Notes under the pieces: generated by a model
What the model saw: the letters and a program-made list of their open reading frames with translations, nothing else
What the model was told of the DNA's origin: nothing
Database searches by the model: none
Program-made: the position numbers and the translations under genes
In this document: positions 25,564 through 33,794 of the stretch, piece after piece
Layout: each line of letters starts with the position of its first letter
Position numbering within the stretch: the first letter of the stretch is position 1
NCBI RefSeq assembly: GCF_014648775.1
Contig: NZ_BMRT01000008.1
Span: 248,001-312,000 of the forward strand
Length of the DNA stretch: 64,000 nucleotides
DNA from: Streptomyces abikoensis
GTDB taxonomy: Bacteria; Actinomycetota; Actinomycetes; Streptomycetales; Streptomycetaceae
Direction: 5' to 3'

Positions 25564-27742
25564 GCTGAAACGATTCGGGAGGGGCCGGCTGCCGCGCGCC
25601 GCGCTCGTCGCCCTGCTCCTGCTGCCCCTGCTCTACGGCGCGTTGTACCTGTGGTCGTTCTGGGACCCCTACGGGCGGCTCGACAAGGTGCCGGTGGCGC
25701 TGGTCAACGCCGACCGGGGCACGACGGTGGACGGCGAGCGGCTGGCGGCCGGCGACTCGATCGTCAAGGGGCTGCGCGACTCCAAGTCCTTCCAGTGGCA
25801 CGAGACGAGCGCCGCCGAGGCCCGGAAGGGGGTCGAGAAGGGGACGTACTACCTGTCGTTGACCATCCCGGCCGATTTCAGCAGGCTGCTCGCCTCCAGT
25901 GCCGGCTCCGGCTCCGGCGGCTCCCCCGTGACCGGCGCGCTCCAGGTCCGGACGAACGACGCGAACAACTACATCGTCGGCCAGATCTCCCGCTCGGTCT
26001 TCTCCGAGGTCCGGGCGGCCGCGTCGCGCAGGACGTCACGGTCCTTCTACGACAAGATCTTCGTCTCCTTCTCCAGCCTCCACGGCAAGACCGAGGAGGC
26101 GGCGGGCGGCGCCGACCGGCTCGGCGAGGGCATCGGCGAGGCCCGCAAGGGCGCCGGGGACCTCAAGGACGGCCTGACCCGCGCCCGTCATGGCAGCGGC
26201 GAGCTCGAGCAGGGCGTGGACCGGCTGCACGACGGCGCCGGCACCCTGGACTCCGCCGCCCGGCGACTGGCCGGCGGCGCCGCGCGCGTGGCGGACGGCA
26301 CCCGGCAGCTGGCCGACAAGGTGAACGGCGTCGCCGGCAAGGAGGGCGCGTTCGTCAAGGAGCACGCGGGCGAGATAGGGGAGGCCGCCCGTGGCGTCGC
26401 CCGCGAGGCGCGCACCGTCCGCGAGCACCTGGCCGACCTGCCCTCCCCCGCCGTCACGGGCCCGCTCGCCAGGGCCGCCAGGCGCGGCGCGGACGACCTG
26501 TCCGCCGCGTACGACAAGCTGTGCGCGACCGGCACCGGCACCGGCACCGGCACCCGGGCCGGCACCACCACCGGGACCGGCACCGCCACCGGCGCCTCCA
26601 CGCCGGGCGACTACTGCCCGGCCCTGAAGAAAGCCGTGTTCGCCGCGCGGCAGTCGGCCGAGGGCGCGGAAAAGCTCGACGCCCTCGTGCGGAACGAGAA
26701 CGGCGAACTCGACCGGCTCCCCGGGCAGCTGGACGCCCTGAGCGCCGCCGCCGAACGGCTCGCCGACGAGGCCCCGCACCTCGCCCGGGACATCGACGGC
26801 GCCGTACGGAAGGTCAACGCCCTCAACGACGGCGCCCAGCAGGTGGCCGAGGGCGCCGGCCGCATCGGCGAGGGCACCGGACGGCTGCGCGACGGGCTCG
26901 GCACCGCCAGGACGGGCGCCGCCGACCTCGACGACGGCATCGGCCGGCTGCGCGAGGGCGCGGACACCCTCCAGGGCGGCATGGTCAAGCTGTCCGACGG
27001 CTCCGCCAAACTCGCGGGCGGCCTCCACGACGGCGCCGCGAAGATCCCCGACTACGGCAAGAAGGAGCGCGACGCCCGCACCGAGGTGATGGCCGACCCG
27101 GTCTCCCTGGCCGCCAAGGCGCTCCACAAGGCCCCCGAATACGGCACCGGATTCGCCCCCTACTTCATCCCGCTCTCGCTCTGGGTGGGCGCGATGGTCG
27201 CCTACATGCTGATCCAGCCCCTCAACCGGCGCGCGCTGGCCGCAGGCGCCTCCGCCTGGCGGATCGCCGTGGCGGGCTGGCTGCCCGTCGTCGCCATCGG
27301 CGTCGTCCAGGCGGCCGCGCTGCTGGCCGTCCTCCACTGGGGGCTGGGCCTGCGACCGGTGCGGGCGGCGGGCACGGCGGGCTTCGTCGTCCTCGTCGTC
27401 GCGTGCTTCGCGGCCGTCGTCCAATGGCTGAACGCCCGCTTCGGGCCCGCCGGGCGCATCCTCGTCCTCGCCCTGCTGATGCTCCAGCTGACCTCGGCGG
27501 GCGGCACCTACCCGGTGCAGACCAGCCCCGGCTTCTTCAACGCGATCCATCCCTTCCTGCCGATGAGTTACGTCGTACAGGGGCTGCGCCACCTCATCAC
27601 CGGCGGCGGCCTCGCCCCCGTCTGGCAGGCGTGCGGCGTCCTGGCGGCCTTCACCGCCGCCGCCCTGGCCCTGACGGCCCTCTCGGCGCGGGGCAAACAG
27701 GTCTGGTCCGTGGACCGGCTGCACCCGGAGCTGAGCCTGTGA
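25535..27742 (+). CDS. YhgE/Pip family ABC-2-like membrane protein
   Basis: 735 residues. The N-terminal helix (ALVALLLLPLLYGALYLWSFW) and the following VPVALVNADRGTTVDGERL and NYIVGQISRSVF are YhgE/Pip hallmarks. A very long extracellular region of helical repeats contains many D-G, L-x-D-G and G-A heptads (YhgE 'X-x-D-G' coiled coils). Five or six membrane helices follow from about residue 545. Relatives include the phage infection protein of Lactococcus and the ESX/EsaA group. A Thr/Gly tract lies between two cysteines near residues 330-360. The ATG has AAGGGAG upstream. Confidence 0.9.
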   Translation: MRSPKLAVLELKRFGRGRLPRAALVALLLLPLLYGALYLWSFWDPYGRLDKVPVALVNADRGTTVDGERLAAGDSIVKGLRDSKSFQWHETSAAEARKGVEKGTYYLSLTIPADFSRLLASSAGSGSGGSPVTGALQVRTNDANNYIVGQISRSVFSEVRAAASRRTSRSFYDKIFVSFSSLHGKTEEAAGGADRLGEGIGEARKGAGDLKDGLTRARHGSGELEQGVDRLHDGAGTLDSAARRLAGGAARVADGTRQLADKVNGVAGKEGAFVKEHAGEIGEAARGVAREARTVREHLADLPSPAVTGPLARAARRGADDLSAAYDKLCATGTGTGTGTRAGTTTGTGTATGASTPGDYCPALKKAVFAARQSAEGAEKLDALVRNENGELDRLPGQLDALSAAAERLADEAPHLARDIDGAVRKVNALNDGAQQVAEGAGRIGEGTGRLRDGLGTARTGAADLDDGIGRLREGADTLQGGMVKLSDGSAKLAGGLHDGAAKIPDYGKKERDARTEVMADPVSLAAKALHKAPEYGTGFAPYFIPLSLWVGAMVAYMLIQPLNRRALAAGASAWRIAVAGWLPVVAIGVVQAAALLAVLHWGLGLRPVRAAGTAGFVVLVVACFAAVVQWLNARFGPAGRILVLALLMLQLTSAGGTYPVQTSPGFFNAIHPFLPMSYVVQGLRHLITGGGLAPVWQACGVLAAFTAAALALTALSARGKQVWSVDRLHPELSL
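26528..26600 (+). repeat. ACCGGC hexamer repeat tract inside the YhgE gene
   Basis: An imperfect run of ACCGGC-type hexamers encodes an alternating Thr-Gly stretch with a few Ala and Arg. It keeps frame and lies in the extracellular domain, so length changes would be tolerated. Confidence 0.75.
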
Positions 27743-27777
27743 GCGCGGACACGGCCGGTACGGGGAGAATCACCGTC

Positions 27778-28392
27778 ATGGACAGCAGCGGTACACGGCG
27801 GCAGAACACCCGGCGCAAGCTCTTCGAAGCAGCGGTCACCCTCATCGCCGAACAGGGTTTCTCCTCCACCACCGTGGACGAGATCGCCGAGCGCGCCGGC
27901 GTCGCCAAGGGCACGGTCTACTACAACTTCGCCAGCAAGACCGTGCTCTTCGAGGAGCTGCTGCGGCACGGCATCGAGCTGCTGACCGACTCCCTCCAGG
28001 CCGCCGCCGACGAGACGGCCGAGCGCGGCGGCAGCCGGGTCGACGCCCTGGACGCGATGATCCGGGCCGGCCTGGACTTCATCACCCGCTACCCCTCGCT
28101 CACCCAGCTCTACGTGGCCGAGCTGTGGCGCACCAACCGGGCCTGGCAGTCGACGCTGATGCAGGTGCGGCAGAAGGCGATCGCCGTCATCGAGGCCGTC
28201 CTGACCGAAGCGGTCGCGACGGGCGAGCTGAGCACCGAGCTGGACATCCCGCTGACGGCGTCGGCGCTGTTCGGCATGGTGCTGGTGGCGGCGCTGGACT
28301 GGCAGTCGTTCCAGCCGGAACGGTCGATCGACGAGGTGCACTCGGCGCTGTCGCGGCTGCTGCAGGGGCGGGTGAGCGGCGCGGGCCGCTAG
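27778..28392 (+). CDS. TetR family transcriptional regulator
   Basis: A 204-residue repressor-type protein. The N-terminal DNA-binding domain is textbook: RRKLFEAAVTLIAEQGFSSTTVDEIAERAGVAKGTVYYNF, with the recognition helix at AGVAKGTVYYNF (about 39-50). The ligand-binding half contains YPSLTQLYVAELWRTNRAWQ. It ends the ABC-YhgE operon, so autoregulation at the 24767 palindrome is likely. I prefer the ATG at 27778 with GGGGAG upstream. A GTG at 27739 overlapping the YhgE stop by four bases would add 13 residues. Confidence 0.88.
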   Translation: MDSSGTRRQNTRRKLFEAAVTLIAEQGFSSTTVDEIAERAGVAKGTVYYNFASKTVLFEELLRHGIELLTDSLQAAADETAERGGSRVDALDAMIRAGLDFITRYPSLTQLYVAELWRTNRAWQSTLMQVRQKAIAVIEAVLTEAVATGELSTELDIPLTASALFGMVLVAALDWQSFQPERSIDEVHSALSRLLQGRVSGAGR

Positions 28393-28408
28393 CGCGCGGA
28401 CGTCCGCC

Positions 28409-28448
28409 GGCCCGGTGCGGCCCGATCCCCCTCGGTCCGCACCGGGCC
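28409..28448 (+). terminator. Hairpin after the tetR gene
   Basis: A 12-bp stem (GGCCCGGTGCGG and complement) with a 16-base loop begins 17 bases after the tetR stop. C-rich TTCCCCCG-type repeats follow, with no U-tract. Confidence 0.7.
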
Positions 28449-28625
28449 GTCGTTCCCCCGCGATTCCCCCGTGTTCCCCCGTACCTCCCCCGCCCGCGTC
28501 GGGGTCCGCCGTCCGCCGTTCCGCCGCCCCGTATCGGCGGTACCGGCTCCGGCGGCCCCTTCCGCGACCACCACTCTTCCTCCCGGACGGGGTGCGCCCC
28601 ATCCGCGCGCGTACTCATCTCCGCG

Positions 28626-28668
28626 CCTGAGTACGCGTACTCAGGGACCCCGGGACGGCGGTTACGAT
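28626..28668 (+). promoter_or_regulatory. MacR-type operator and -10 element upstream of DUF4126 gene
   Basis: CCTGAGTACGCGTACTCAGG (28626-28645) is a perfect 20-bp palindrome. Its core matches TGAGTACnnGTACTCA, the box reported for the Streptomyces response regulator MacR. A further half site CGCGTACTCA lies about 25 bases upstream. TACGAT (28663-28668) is seven bases before the GTG start, so the operator is centred near -40, where a -35 would lie. The rest of the 283-base gap holds only the tetR hairpin and C-rich repeats. Confidence 0.7.
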
Positions 28669-28675
28669 CTTCCGC

Positions 28676-29266
28676 GTGTCGGTGCTTCCCTTGGTGTTCA
28701 CAAGCGGCTGGGCCAGCGGTGTCAACGCCTACGCCGTGGTCCTGCTGCTCGGTCTGCTCGGCGCGACGGGGGTGAGCGACGACGTGCCCGGGGCGCTCCA
28801 GCGCCCCGACGTCCTCATCGCGGCGGGCGTGCTCTTCCTCTGCGAGGCCGTCGCCGACAAGATCCCGTACGTGGACACGGTCTGGGACGCGGTCCACACC
28901 GTCATCAGGCCCGTCGCCGGAGGCGTGGTGGGCGCGCTGCTCGCCGGCCAGCACGGCTCCCTCCCCGAGCTCGCGGCGGGCGCGGTGGGCGGCTCGGCCG
29001 CGCTGCTGAGCCACCTGGTGAAGACGGGCACGCGCATGGCGGTCAACACGTCACCGGAGCCGGCCAGCAACATCGTGCTGAGCCTGGTGGAGGACCTCGG
29101 GGTCGCGGCGCTGATCGTGTTCGCGATCTTCCACCCGGTGGCGGCGGCGATCATCGCGGCGACGTTGCTGGCGGCGGGGATCGGGCTGGTCGTCTTCCTC
29201 TGGAAGCGGGTACGCGCGTTCCTGCGGCGCCGTCGCGAACGGCGATCCAGCCTCGCCGGCGTTTGA
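28676..29266 (+). CDS. DUF4126 integral membrane protein
   Basis: A 196-residue protein with five or six membrane helices. TSGWASGVNAYAVVLLLGLLG, then EAVADKIPYVDTVWDAVHT, are DUF4126 hallmarks. NTSPEPASNIVLSLVED follows, and the last helix ends in a basic tail (RRRRERR). Function unknown. The GTG start is probably leaderless. The final codons (SLAGV and the stop) lie inside a dispersed GCCGGCGTTTGAGG element found elsewhere in the window, so the element supplies the C-terminus. Its promoter carries a MacR-type box, suggesting control by the two-component system at 47668-49565. Confidence 0.85.
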   Translation: MSVLPLVFTSGWASGVNAYAVVLLLGLLGATGVSDDVPGALQRPDVLIAAGVLFLCEAVADKIPYVDTVWDAVHTVIRPVAGGVVGALLAGQHGSLPELAAGAVGGSAALLSHLVKTGTRMAVNTSPEPASNIVLSLVEDLGVAALIVFAIFHPVAAAIIAATLLAAGIGLVVFLWKRVRAFLRRRRERRSSLAGV

Positions 29267-29321
29267 GGCGCGGGGGTCTGGGGCGGAGCCCCGGGAAACG
29301 GGGAAAGGGCGGGACTGGGGC
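29252..29321 (+). repeat. Dispersed Streptomyces intergenic repeat (copy 1)
   Basis: GCCGGCGTTTGAGG, then GGGGCGGAGCCCC (a small hairpin), then GGGAAACGGGGAAAGGGCGG (29293-29312). The last part recurs at 38163-38190 and 61472-61498, and the first at 61458-61469. It begins inside the DUF4126 coding end. Confidence 0.75.
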
Positions 29322-29350
29322 ACTCTCACCACCCCGATAAGGTCGGCGTC

Positions 29351-30859
29351 ATGGCACAGATTGTGGTGATCGGCGCCGGGATGGGCGCGATGGCAGCCGC
29401 CGCCCGGCTCGCCGTCGCGGGCAACCGGGTGACGGTGTACGAGCGAACGGACACCCACGGCGGAGGCGTCGGACGCCTCACCCGCGCCGGCTTCGCGTTC
29501 GACACCGGCCCCGCCCTCCTCCACCTGCCCGCCGTCTACCGCGACCTGTTCGTCAAGACCGGCAAGGAGTCGCTGGAGCAGAGCCTCGGGCTCGTCCAGG
29601 TCGACCCGGCGAGCCGCCATCTCTTCCCCGACGGCACGGACTTCGCGCTGCCCAACGCCTCCCGGGCCGGTGTGGTCGCCGCGCTCGACGCGGCGGTGGG
29701 GGCGGGCGCGGGCGAGCGGTGGAGCGAGCTGGTCAACCGGGCGCGCGAGGTGTGGGACGCGACGCGGCGGCCGCTGCTGGAGGAGCCGCTGCGGGCGGAG
29801 CGCACCGAGGCGCTGGGCCGCGATCCGTACCCGGCGCTGCCCCACCGCAAGGGGCTGTTCCGCCGCCCGGTGCCGGTGACGCTCGCGTCCGTCGCCGAGC
29901 GGGAGCTGGCGGACCCGCGGCTGATCGCCCTGCTGGAGAGCCACGCCCTCGCCTACGGGCTCGACCCGCGCGAGGCGCCCGGGAGCGCGACGGTCCTGCC
30001 GTACCTGGAGCAGACCTTCGGCAGCTGGTACGTGACCGGCGGCATGCGCGGCCTCGCGGACGCGCTGTACGAGCGGTGCCTGGCGCGGCGCGTGGAGTTC
30101 CGCTTCGGCTCGGACGTCGTCGGCGTCGTGGAGAAGGACGGGCGCGCGGCCGGGGTGCGGCTGGCCGACGGAAGCGTGGCCGAGGCGGACGTGGTGGTGG
30201 CCGGGGTCTCCCCCGCCCGGCTGGCGGCCGTCGCCCCGGGAGCGGCGGAGACCGCGCCGGCGGCGCCCGTGCCCCCGGGCAGGTTCAGCGTGTTCCTGGC
30301 GCTCTCCGGCGCCCGCCCCGAGGGCACCGCCCACCGTACGGTCGTCCACGGCGGTGACCGCGCGGCGGAGCTGGAGGCCGTCTTCGGCACGGCGGGCGCG
30401 GCCTCGTACCGCCCGACGGTGACCGTGCTCCGGCCGGACGACCCGGCCACCGTCCCCGGCGAGGGGCACGAGGCCGTGACCCTGACGGCCACCGTCGCGC
30501 CGCACGGCGAGCGCGCCGACTGGCGTGACGAGCGGGCCGCCGCCGCCTTCGCCGATCGCGTGGTCGAGTCCGCCAAGGCGGCGGTCCCGGATCTGGCGGA
30601 GCGGCTGCTGTGGCGGGAGGTGCGTACCCCCGCCGACACGGAGGCGGCGACCGGGGCCGAGGGCGGCGGGGTGCCCGCGCCCGTACTGGCCGGGGCACGG
30701 GGGGCGTTCCTGCGGCCGGGCAATCTCACCCGGCTGCCCGGGTGCTATCTGGTGGGCGGCTTCGCCCACCCCGGCGGCGGGCTGGCGCACGCCGGGATGT
30801 CGGGGGCGATGGTCGCGGGCCTGGTCGTCTCCGGGGCCGACTGGCGGGGCTCCCAGTAG
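29351..30859 (+). CDS. FAD-dependent oxidoreductase, phytoene desaturase-like
   Basis: A 502-residue flavoprotein of the CrtI/amine-oxidase fold. The dinucleotide motif IVVIGAGMGAMAAAARLA (about 4-21) ends with acidic E30. AFDTGPALLHLP follows, and the C-terminal FAD motif is CYLVGGFAHPGGGLAHAGMSG. This last motif is the strongest link to carotenoid desaturases. No other carotenoid gene is nearby, so the substrate is open. TAAGGT (29338-29343) lies seven bases before the ATG, suggesting a leaderless message. Confidence 0.87.
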   Translation: MAQIVVIGAGMGAMAAAARLAVAGNRVTVYERTDTHGGGVGRLTRAGFAFDTGPALLHLPAVYRDLFVKTGKESLEQSLGLVQVDPASRHLFPDGTDFALPNASRAGVVAALDAAVGAGAGERWSELVNRAREVWDATRRPLLEEPLRAERTEALGRDPYPALPHRKGLFRRPVPVTLASVAERELADPRLIALLESHALAYGLDPREAPGSATVLPYLEQTFGSWYVTGGMRGLADALYERCLARRVEFRFGSDVVGVVEKDGRAAGVRLADGSVAEADVVVAGVSPARLAAVAPGAAETAPAAPVPPGRFSVFLALSGARPEGTAHRTVVHGGDRAAELEAVFGTAGAASYRPTVTVLRPDDPATVPGEGHEAVTLTATVAPHGERADWRDERAAAAFADRVVESAKAAVPDLAERLLWREVRTPADTEAATGAEGGGVPAPVLAGARGAFLRPGNLTRLPGCYLVGGFAHPGGGLAHAGMSGAMVAGLVVSGADWRGSQ

Positions 30860-30867
30860 CCACCAGG

Positions 30868-30884
30868 GCGCCCCGAAGGGGCGC
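30868..30884. terminator. Hairpin between convergent genes
   Basis: GCGCCCC-GAA-GGGGCGC, a 7-bp stem with a three-base loop, lies nine bases after the flavoprotein gene. It is embedded in the sequence GGGAACTGCGCGACCAGCCACGA, a motif that I recall as dispersed between Streptomyces genes. Confidence 0.7.
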
Positions 30885-30947
30885 GGGGAACTGCGCGACC
30901 AGCCACGACGCACCCGCGGATGACTCGCCGGACCTCCAGCGGAGCAC

Positions 30948-31970
30948 TCAGTAGCGGTAGCGCTGTTCGTCGTACCCCTGGCCCTGGCCGTACGGCGGGT
31001 TCTGCTCGTGCGGGGCGTGCGGCGCGGGCGGGGCCGCCGGGGTGGTGCCCGGGGCGGCGTCGGTGTCGCGCTGCTGCGGCACCCAGACCCCGCCGGGCGG
31101 GGTGTCCGTGTCGTACTGCTGGGGGGCGTACGCGCCCGCCGAGTAGGCGCCGACACCGTACTGCTGCTGGTGGGGGTAGGACTGCTGCTGACCGTAGGCG
31201 TCGTACGTCTCGTAGGACGGGGGACGGTTGCCGATGTACGGGTCGGAGTAGGACGCGTACTGGCCCTGGGCCTGCCCGTAGTCGAAGCCGCCGCCGTACT
31301 GGCCGCCCTGGGCGGGCTGGCCGCCGTACTGGCCGAAGTCGGTCGCGGCCGGGGCTTCGTGGCCCATGAGGTGGGGCTGTTCGGCGGTCGGCTGCGGGGG
31401 GACGCCGTGCGTCAGGTCGGGGGCGCCGCCGAGGCCGGCGCTCATGGCCGGGGCGCCCGCCGCCTCGCCGCCGAGCGTCGGCAGGGCGTCCGGGCCGGAG
31501 GCGGGCAGGGTCAGGTCGGAGGCCGTCGGGGAGGGGGCGGCCGGGGCCGGGGGCCGCTCGCCGCCCTTGCGGCGGCGCCCGGCGCGGCCGCCGGCGGCCC
31601 GGGAGTTCCCCGCGGCGGAACGGGTGGAACGGGTGGAACCGGTGGCACCGGCGGAACCGGCCTGTCCGCCCGGCCCCGCACCGGCGCCGCCCGGCCCGTC
31701 GCCGTCGTCGGCCGCGCCCCGGCGCAGGGCCCAGCCCCGGGAGAAGCCGCGCCGGAAGGACAGCGTCACAAAGGTCTGCCCCACTCCGAAGGCGAGGGCG
31801 CCGATGACGATGACGACCACGGACGGCACGAGCACGCCCGCGACCACGCCGAGGAAGCCGGTGAAGGCGAGCAGCCGCCAGCGCAACCGCGCCTTGTACT
31901 GCAGCAGCACCTCGGCGAGCAGCCAGAGCGCGACGACGCCGAACGCGATGTAGAGGACCGTCCAGCCCAT
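30948..31970 (-). CDS. Membrane protein with Tyr/Gln-rich tail
   Basis: A 340-residue protein, not assigned to a named family. The first 70 residues carry three hydrophobic helices (LYIAFGVVALWLLAEVLL, LAFTGFLGVVAGVLVPSVVVIVIGALAFGVG) and then a basic patch RRGFSRGWALRR. From about residue 85 the protein is low complexity. A Gly/Thr/Ser stretch encoded by 9-bp repeats comes first, then a Tyr/Gln/Gly-rich region with repeated QY, GQY and YGQ. Such tails are usually disordered and cytoplasmic. Downstream of metF on the same strand, 40 bases away. Confidence 0.78.
   Translation of the reverse strand: MGWTVLYIAFGVVALWLLAEVLLQYKARLRWRLLAFTGFLGVVAGVLVPSVVVIVIGALAFGVGQTFVTLSFRRGFSRGWALRRGAADDGDGPGGAGAGPGGQAGSAGATGSTRSTRSAAGNSRAAGGRAGRRRKGGERPPAPAAPSPTASDLTLPASGPDALPTLGGEAAGAPAMSAGLGGAPDLTHGVPPQPTAEQPHLMGHEAPAATDFGQYGGQPAQGGQYGGGFDYGQAQGQYASYSDPYIGNRPPSYETYDAYGQQQSYPHQQQYGVGAYSAGAYAPQQYDTDTPPGGVWVPQQRDTDAAPGTTPAAPPAPHAPHEQNPPYGQGQGYDEQRYRY
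31617..31661 (-). repeat. Five tandem 9-bp units in a coding sequence
   Basis: GGAACGGGT twice, then GGAACCGGT, GGCACCGGC and GGAACCGGC. They encode three-residue repeats in the low-complexity tail of the 30948-31970 protein and keep the frame. Confidence 0.85.
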
Positions 31971-32010
31971 CCAACGCCCCTCTCGTACGGCCGCCGTCGC
32001 CGGCCGGCCG

Positions 32011-32928
32011 TCAGGACCGCTGGTGCAGTCCCAGGTTCTGGTAGATCTCCAACGTGGCCGTGGAGTGGTTCAGGGTAATGAAATGCAACCCGGGAATCTC
32101 CTCGGCCATCAACCGAGCACACAGGTCCGTCGCGTACTCGATCCCGATTGAGCGTACAGCGGCCGTGTCGTCCTTGACCGCGAGGATCCGTTCAGCGAGC
32201 TCCGAGGGGAACGCCGCGTTGCTGAGCTGTGCGAACCGTTCGATCTGCCGCACGTTGGTGACCGGCATGATTTCGGGGATGATCGGGGTGTCGCAGCCGG
32301 CCGCCGCGACCCGGTCGCGCAGCCGCAGATAGTCCTCCGCGTGGAAGAACATCTGGGTGATGGCGAAGTCGGCGCCCGCCCGGCACTTGTCCACGAAGTG
32401 CCGGATGTCCGACTCCCATTCCGTGGAGCGCGGGTGCATCTCGGGGAAGGCGGCGACGCCCACGCAGAAGTCGCCGGACTCCTTGATGAGGCTGACAAGC
32501 TCGGCGGCGTACCGGACGCCCTCGGGGTGGCGCACCCACTCGCCCATGGGGTCGCCGGGCGGGTCTCCGCGCAGCGCGAGCATGTTGCGGATGCCCACGT
32601 CGGCGTACTGTCCGATGACATTGCGCAGTTCGGCGACCGAGTGGTTGACGGCCGTGAGGTGGGCGACGGGGGTCAGCGTGGTGTCGGTGGCGATGCGTTC
32701 GGTGGCGCGGACCGTGCCCTCGCGGGAGGAGCCGCCGGCGCCGTAGGTCACGGAGACGAACGTGGGGGCGACGGCTTCGATCCGCCGGATGGCGTCCCAC
32801 AGGGTCCGTTCGCCCTTCTCCGTCCTGGGGGCGGCGAACTCGAACGAGTACGAGCGCTCTCCGGAGGCGAGCAGCTCACGGACGGTGCGCGCGTGGTCCG
32901 TCCTGGTGGAGGCAGTGCCAAGGGCCAT
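32011..32928 (-). CDS. metF: Methylenetetrahydrofolate reductase
   Basis: A 305-residue FAD enzyme with a TIM-barrel fold. It reduces 5,10-methylene-THF to 5-methyl-THF for methionine synthesis. YSFEFAAPRTEKGERTLW carries the catalytic Glu. FVSVTYGAGGSSREGT, LALRGDPPGD, FAITQMFFHAEDYLRLRD and PEIMPVTN are family segments. Size and motifs are those of the single-domain bacterial enzyme. TAACTT (32935-32940) is six bases before the ATG with no ribosome-binding site, pointing to a leaderless message. Confidence 0.96.
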   Translation of the reverse strand: MALGTASTRTDHARTVRELLASGERSYSFEFAAPRTEKGERTLWDAIRRIEAVAPTFVSVTYGAGGSSREGTVRATERIATDTTLTPVAHLTAVNHSVAELRNVIGQYADVGIRNMLALRGDPPGDPMGEWVRHPEGVRYAAELVSLIKESGDFCVGVAAFPEMHPRSTEWESDIRHFVDKCRAGADFAITQMFFHAEDYLRLRDRVAAAGCDTPIIPEIMPVTNVRQIERFAQLSNAAFPSELAERILAVKDDTAAVRSIGIEYATDLCARLMAEEIPGLHFITLNHSTATLEIYQNLGLHQRS

Positions 32929-33036
32929 ACCGGCAAGTTAACCAGCGGCGCGCCGGGCACCCCAACCAAGAATGACGTTATGCCCGTTTGATCCGGCGGA
33001 GGTCCATGATCCGTCCCACTCCTTGGACAGCGGCGG

Positions 33037-33690
33037 TCACGCGTCGTAGGCGCGGACGCGCTTGGCGAGCTGGGCGGCGGCCTCGCCGGGGTCGTCCGCC
33101 TCGGTGATCGCGCGGACCACGACCACACGGCGCGCGCCCGCCTCCAGCACCTGCTCCAGGTTGCCCGCGTCGATGCCGCCGATGGCGAACCAGGGCCGGG
33201 CGGGTGCGAGGGAGGCCGCGTAGCGGACGAGGTCGAGGCCGGGGGCGTGGCGGCCGGGCTTGGTGGGGGTGGGCCAGCAGGGGCCGGTGCAGAAGTAGTC
33301 CACACCGGGCTCGGCGACGGCGGCGGCCACTTCGGCCTCGGCGTGCGTCGAGCGGCCGATCAGCACCTCGTCGCCGAGGATCGCCCGGGCGGCGGGCACG
33401 GGCAGATCGCCCTGGCCCAGGTGGAGGATGTCGGAGGCGGCGGCGTGGGCGACGTCGGCCCGGTCGTTGACCGCGAGGAGCCTGCCGTGGCGGCGGGCGG
33501 CCTCGGCGAGGACGGCGAGGTGCTCCAGCTCCTCCCCGGCCTCCATGCCCTTGTCGCGGAGCTGGACGACGTCCACTCCGGAGGAGAGGACCGCGTCGAG
33601 GAACTCCGGCAGGTCACCCTGGCGCTTGCGCGCGTCGGTGCACAGGTACAGCCGGGCCTCGGCGAGCCGCTCGCGCGCGGTGACGGACAT
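33037..33690 (-). CDS. thiE: Thiamine phosphate synthase ThiE
   Basis: A 217-residue TIM-barrel enzyme joining hydroxymethylpyrimidine diphosphate and thiazole phosphate to thiamine phosphate. LYLCTDARKRQGDLPEFL, VDVVQLRDKGM, LAVNDRADVAHAAASDILHLGQGDLP, GRSTHAEAEV and WFAIGGIDAGNL are the family signature in order. The ATG follows GGGGGAG. Unlike thiO-S-G it has no TPP riboswitch in front. It lies upstream of metF on the same strand, 108 bases away. Confidence 0.95.
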   Translation of the reverse strand: MSVTARERLAEARLYLCTDARKRQGDLPEFLDAVLSSGVDVVQLRDKGMEAGEELEHLAVLAEAARRHGRLLAVNDRADVAHAAASDILHLGQGDLPVPAARAILGDEVLIGRSTHAEAEVAAAVAEPGVDYFCTGPCWPTPTKPGRHAPGLDLVRYAASLAPARPWFAIGGIDAGNLEQVLEAGARRVVVVRAITEADDPGEAAAQLAKRVRAYDA

Positions 33691-33714
33691 GGGTGCTTCT
33701 CCCCCGGGTGGGCG

Positions 33715-33751
33715 GTGTGCGGGCGCGGGCCGGGGCCTCGCGCCCGCACAC
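33715..33751 (-). terminator. Hairpin between the Rv2175c-like gene and thiE
   Basis: A 13-bp perfect stem (GTGTGCGGGCGCG and complement) with an 11-base loop. It lies 44 bases beyond the Rv2175c-like stop and ends transcription before thiE. Confidence 0.75.
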
Positions 33752-33794
33752 CGGACGGTGGTTCTCAGGTGGTGCTGGTGGTGCTACGTACGGC

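Noticed and set aside
26528..26600. ACCGGC repeat as a CRISPR or VNTR array
   Set aside because: In-frame coding microsatellite without spacers.
31617..31661. Short tandem repeats as a CRISPR array
   Set aside because: Units are contiguous 9-mers in a coding sequence with no spacers.
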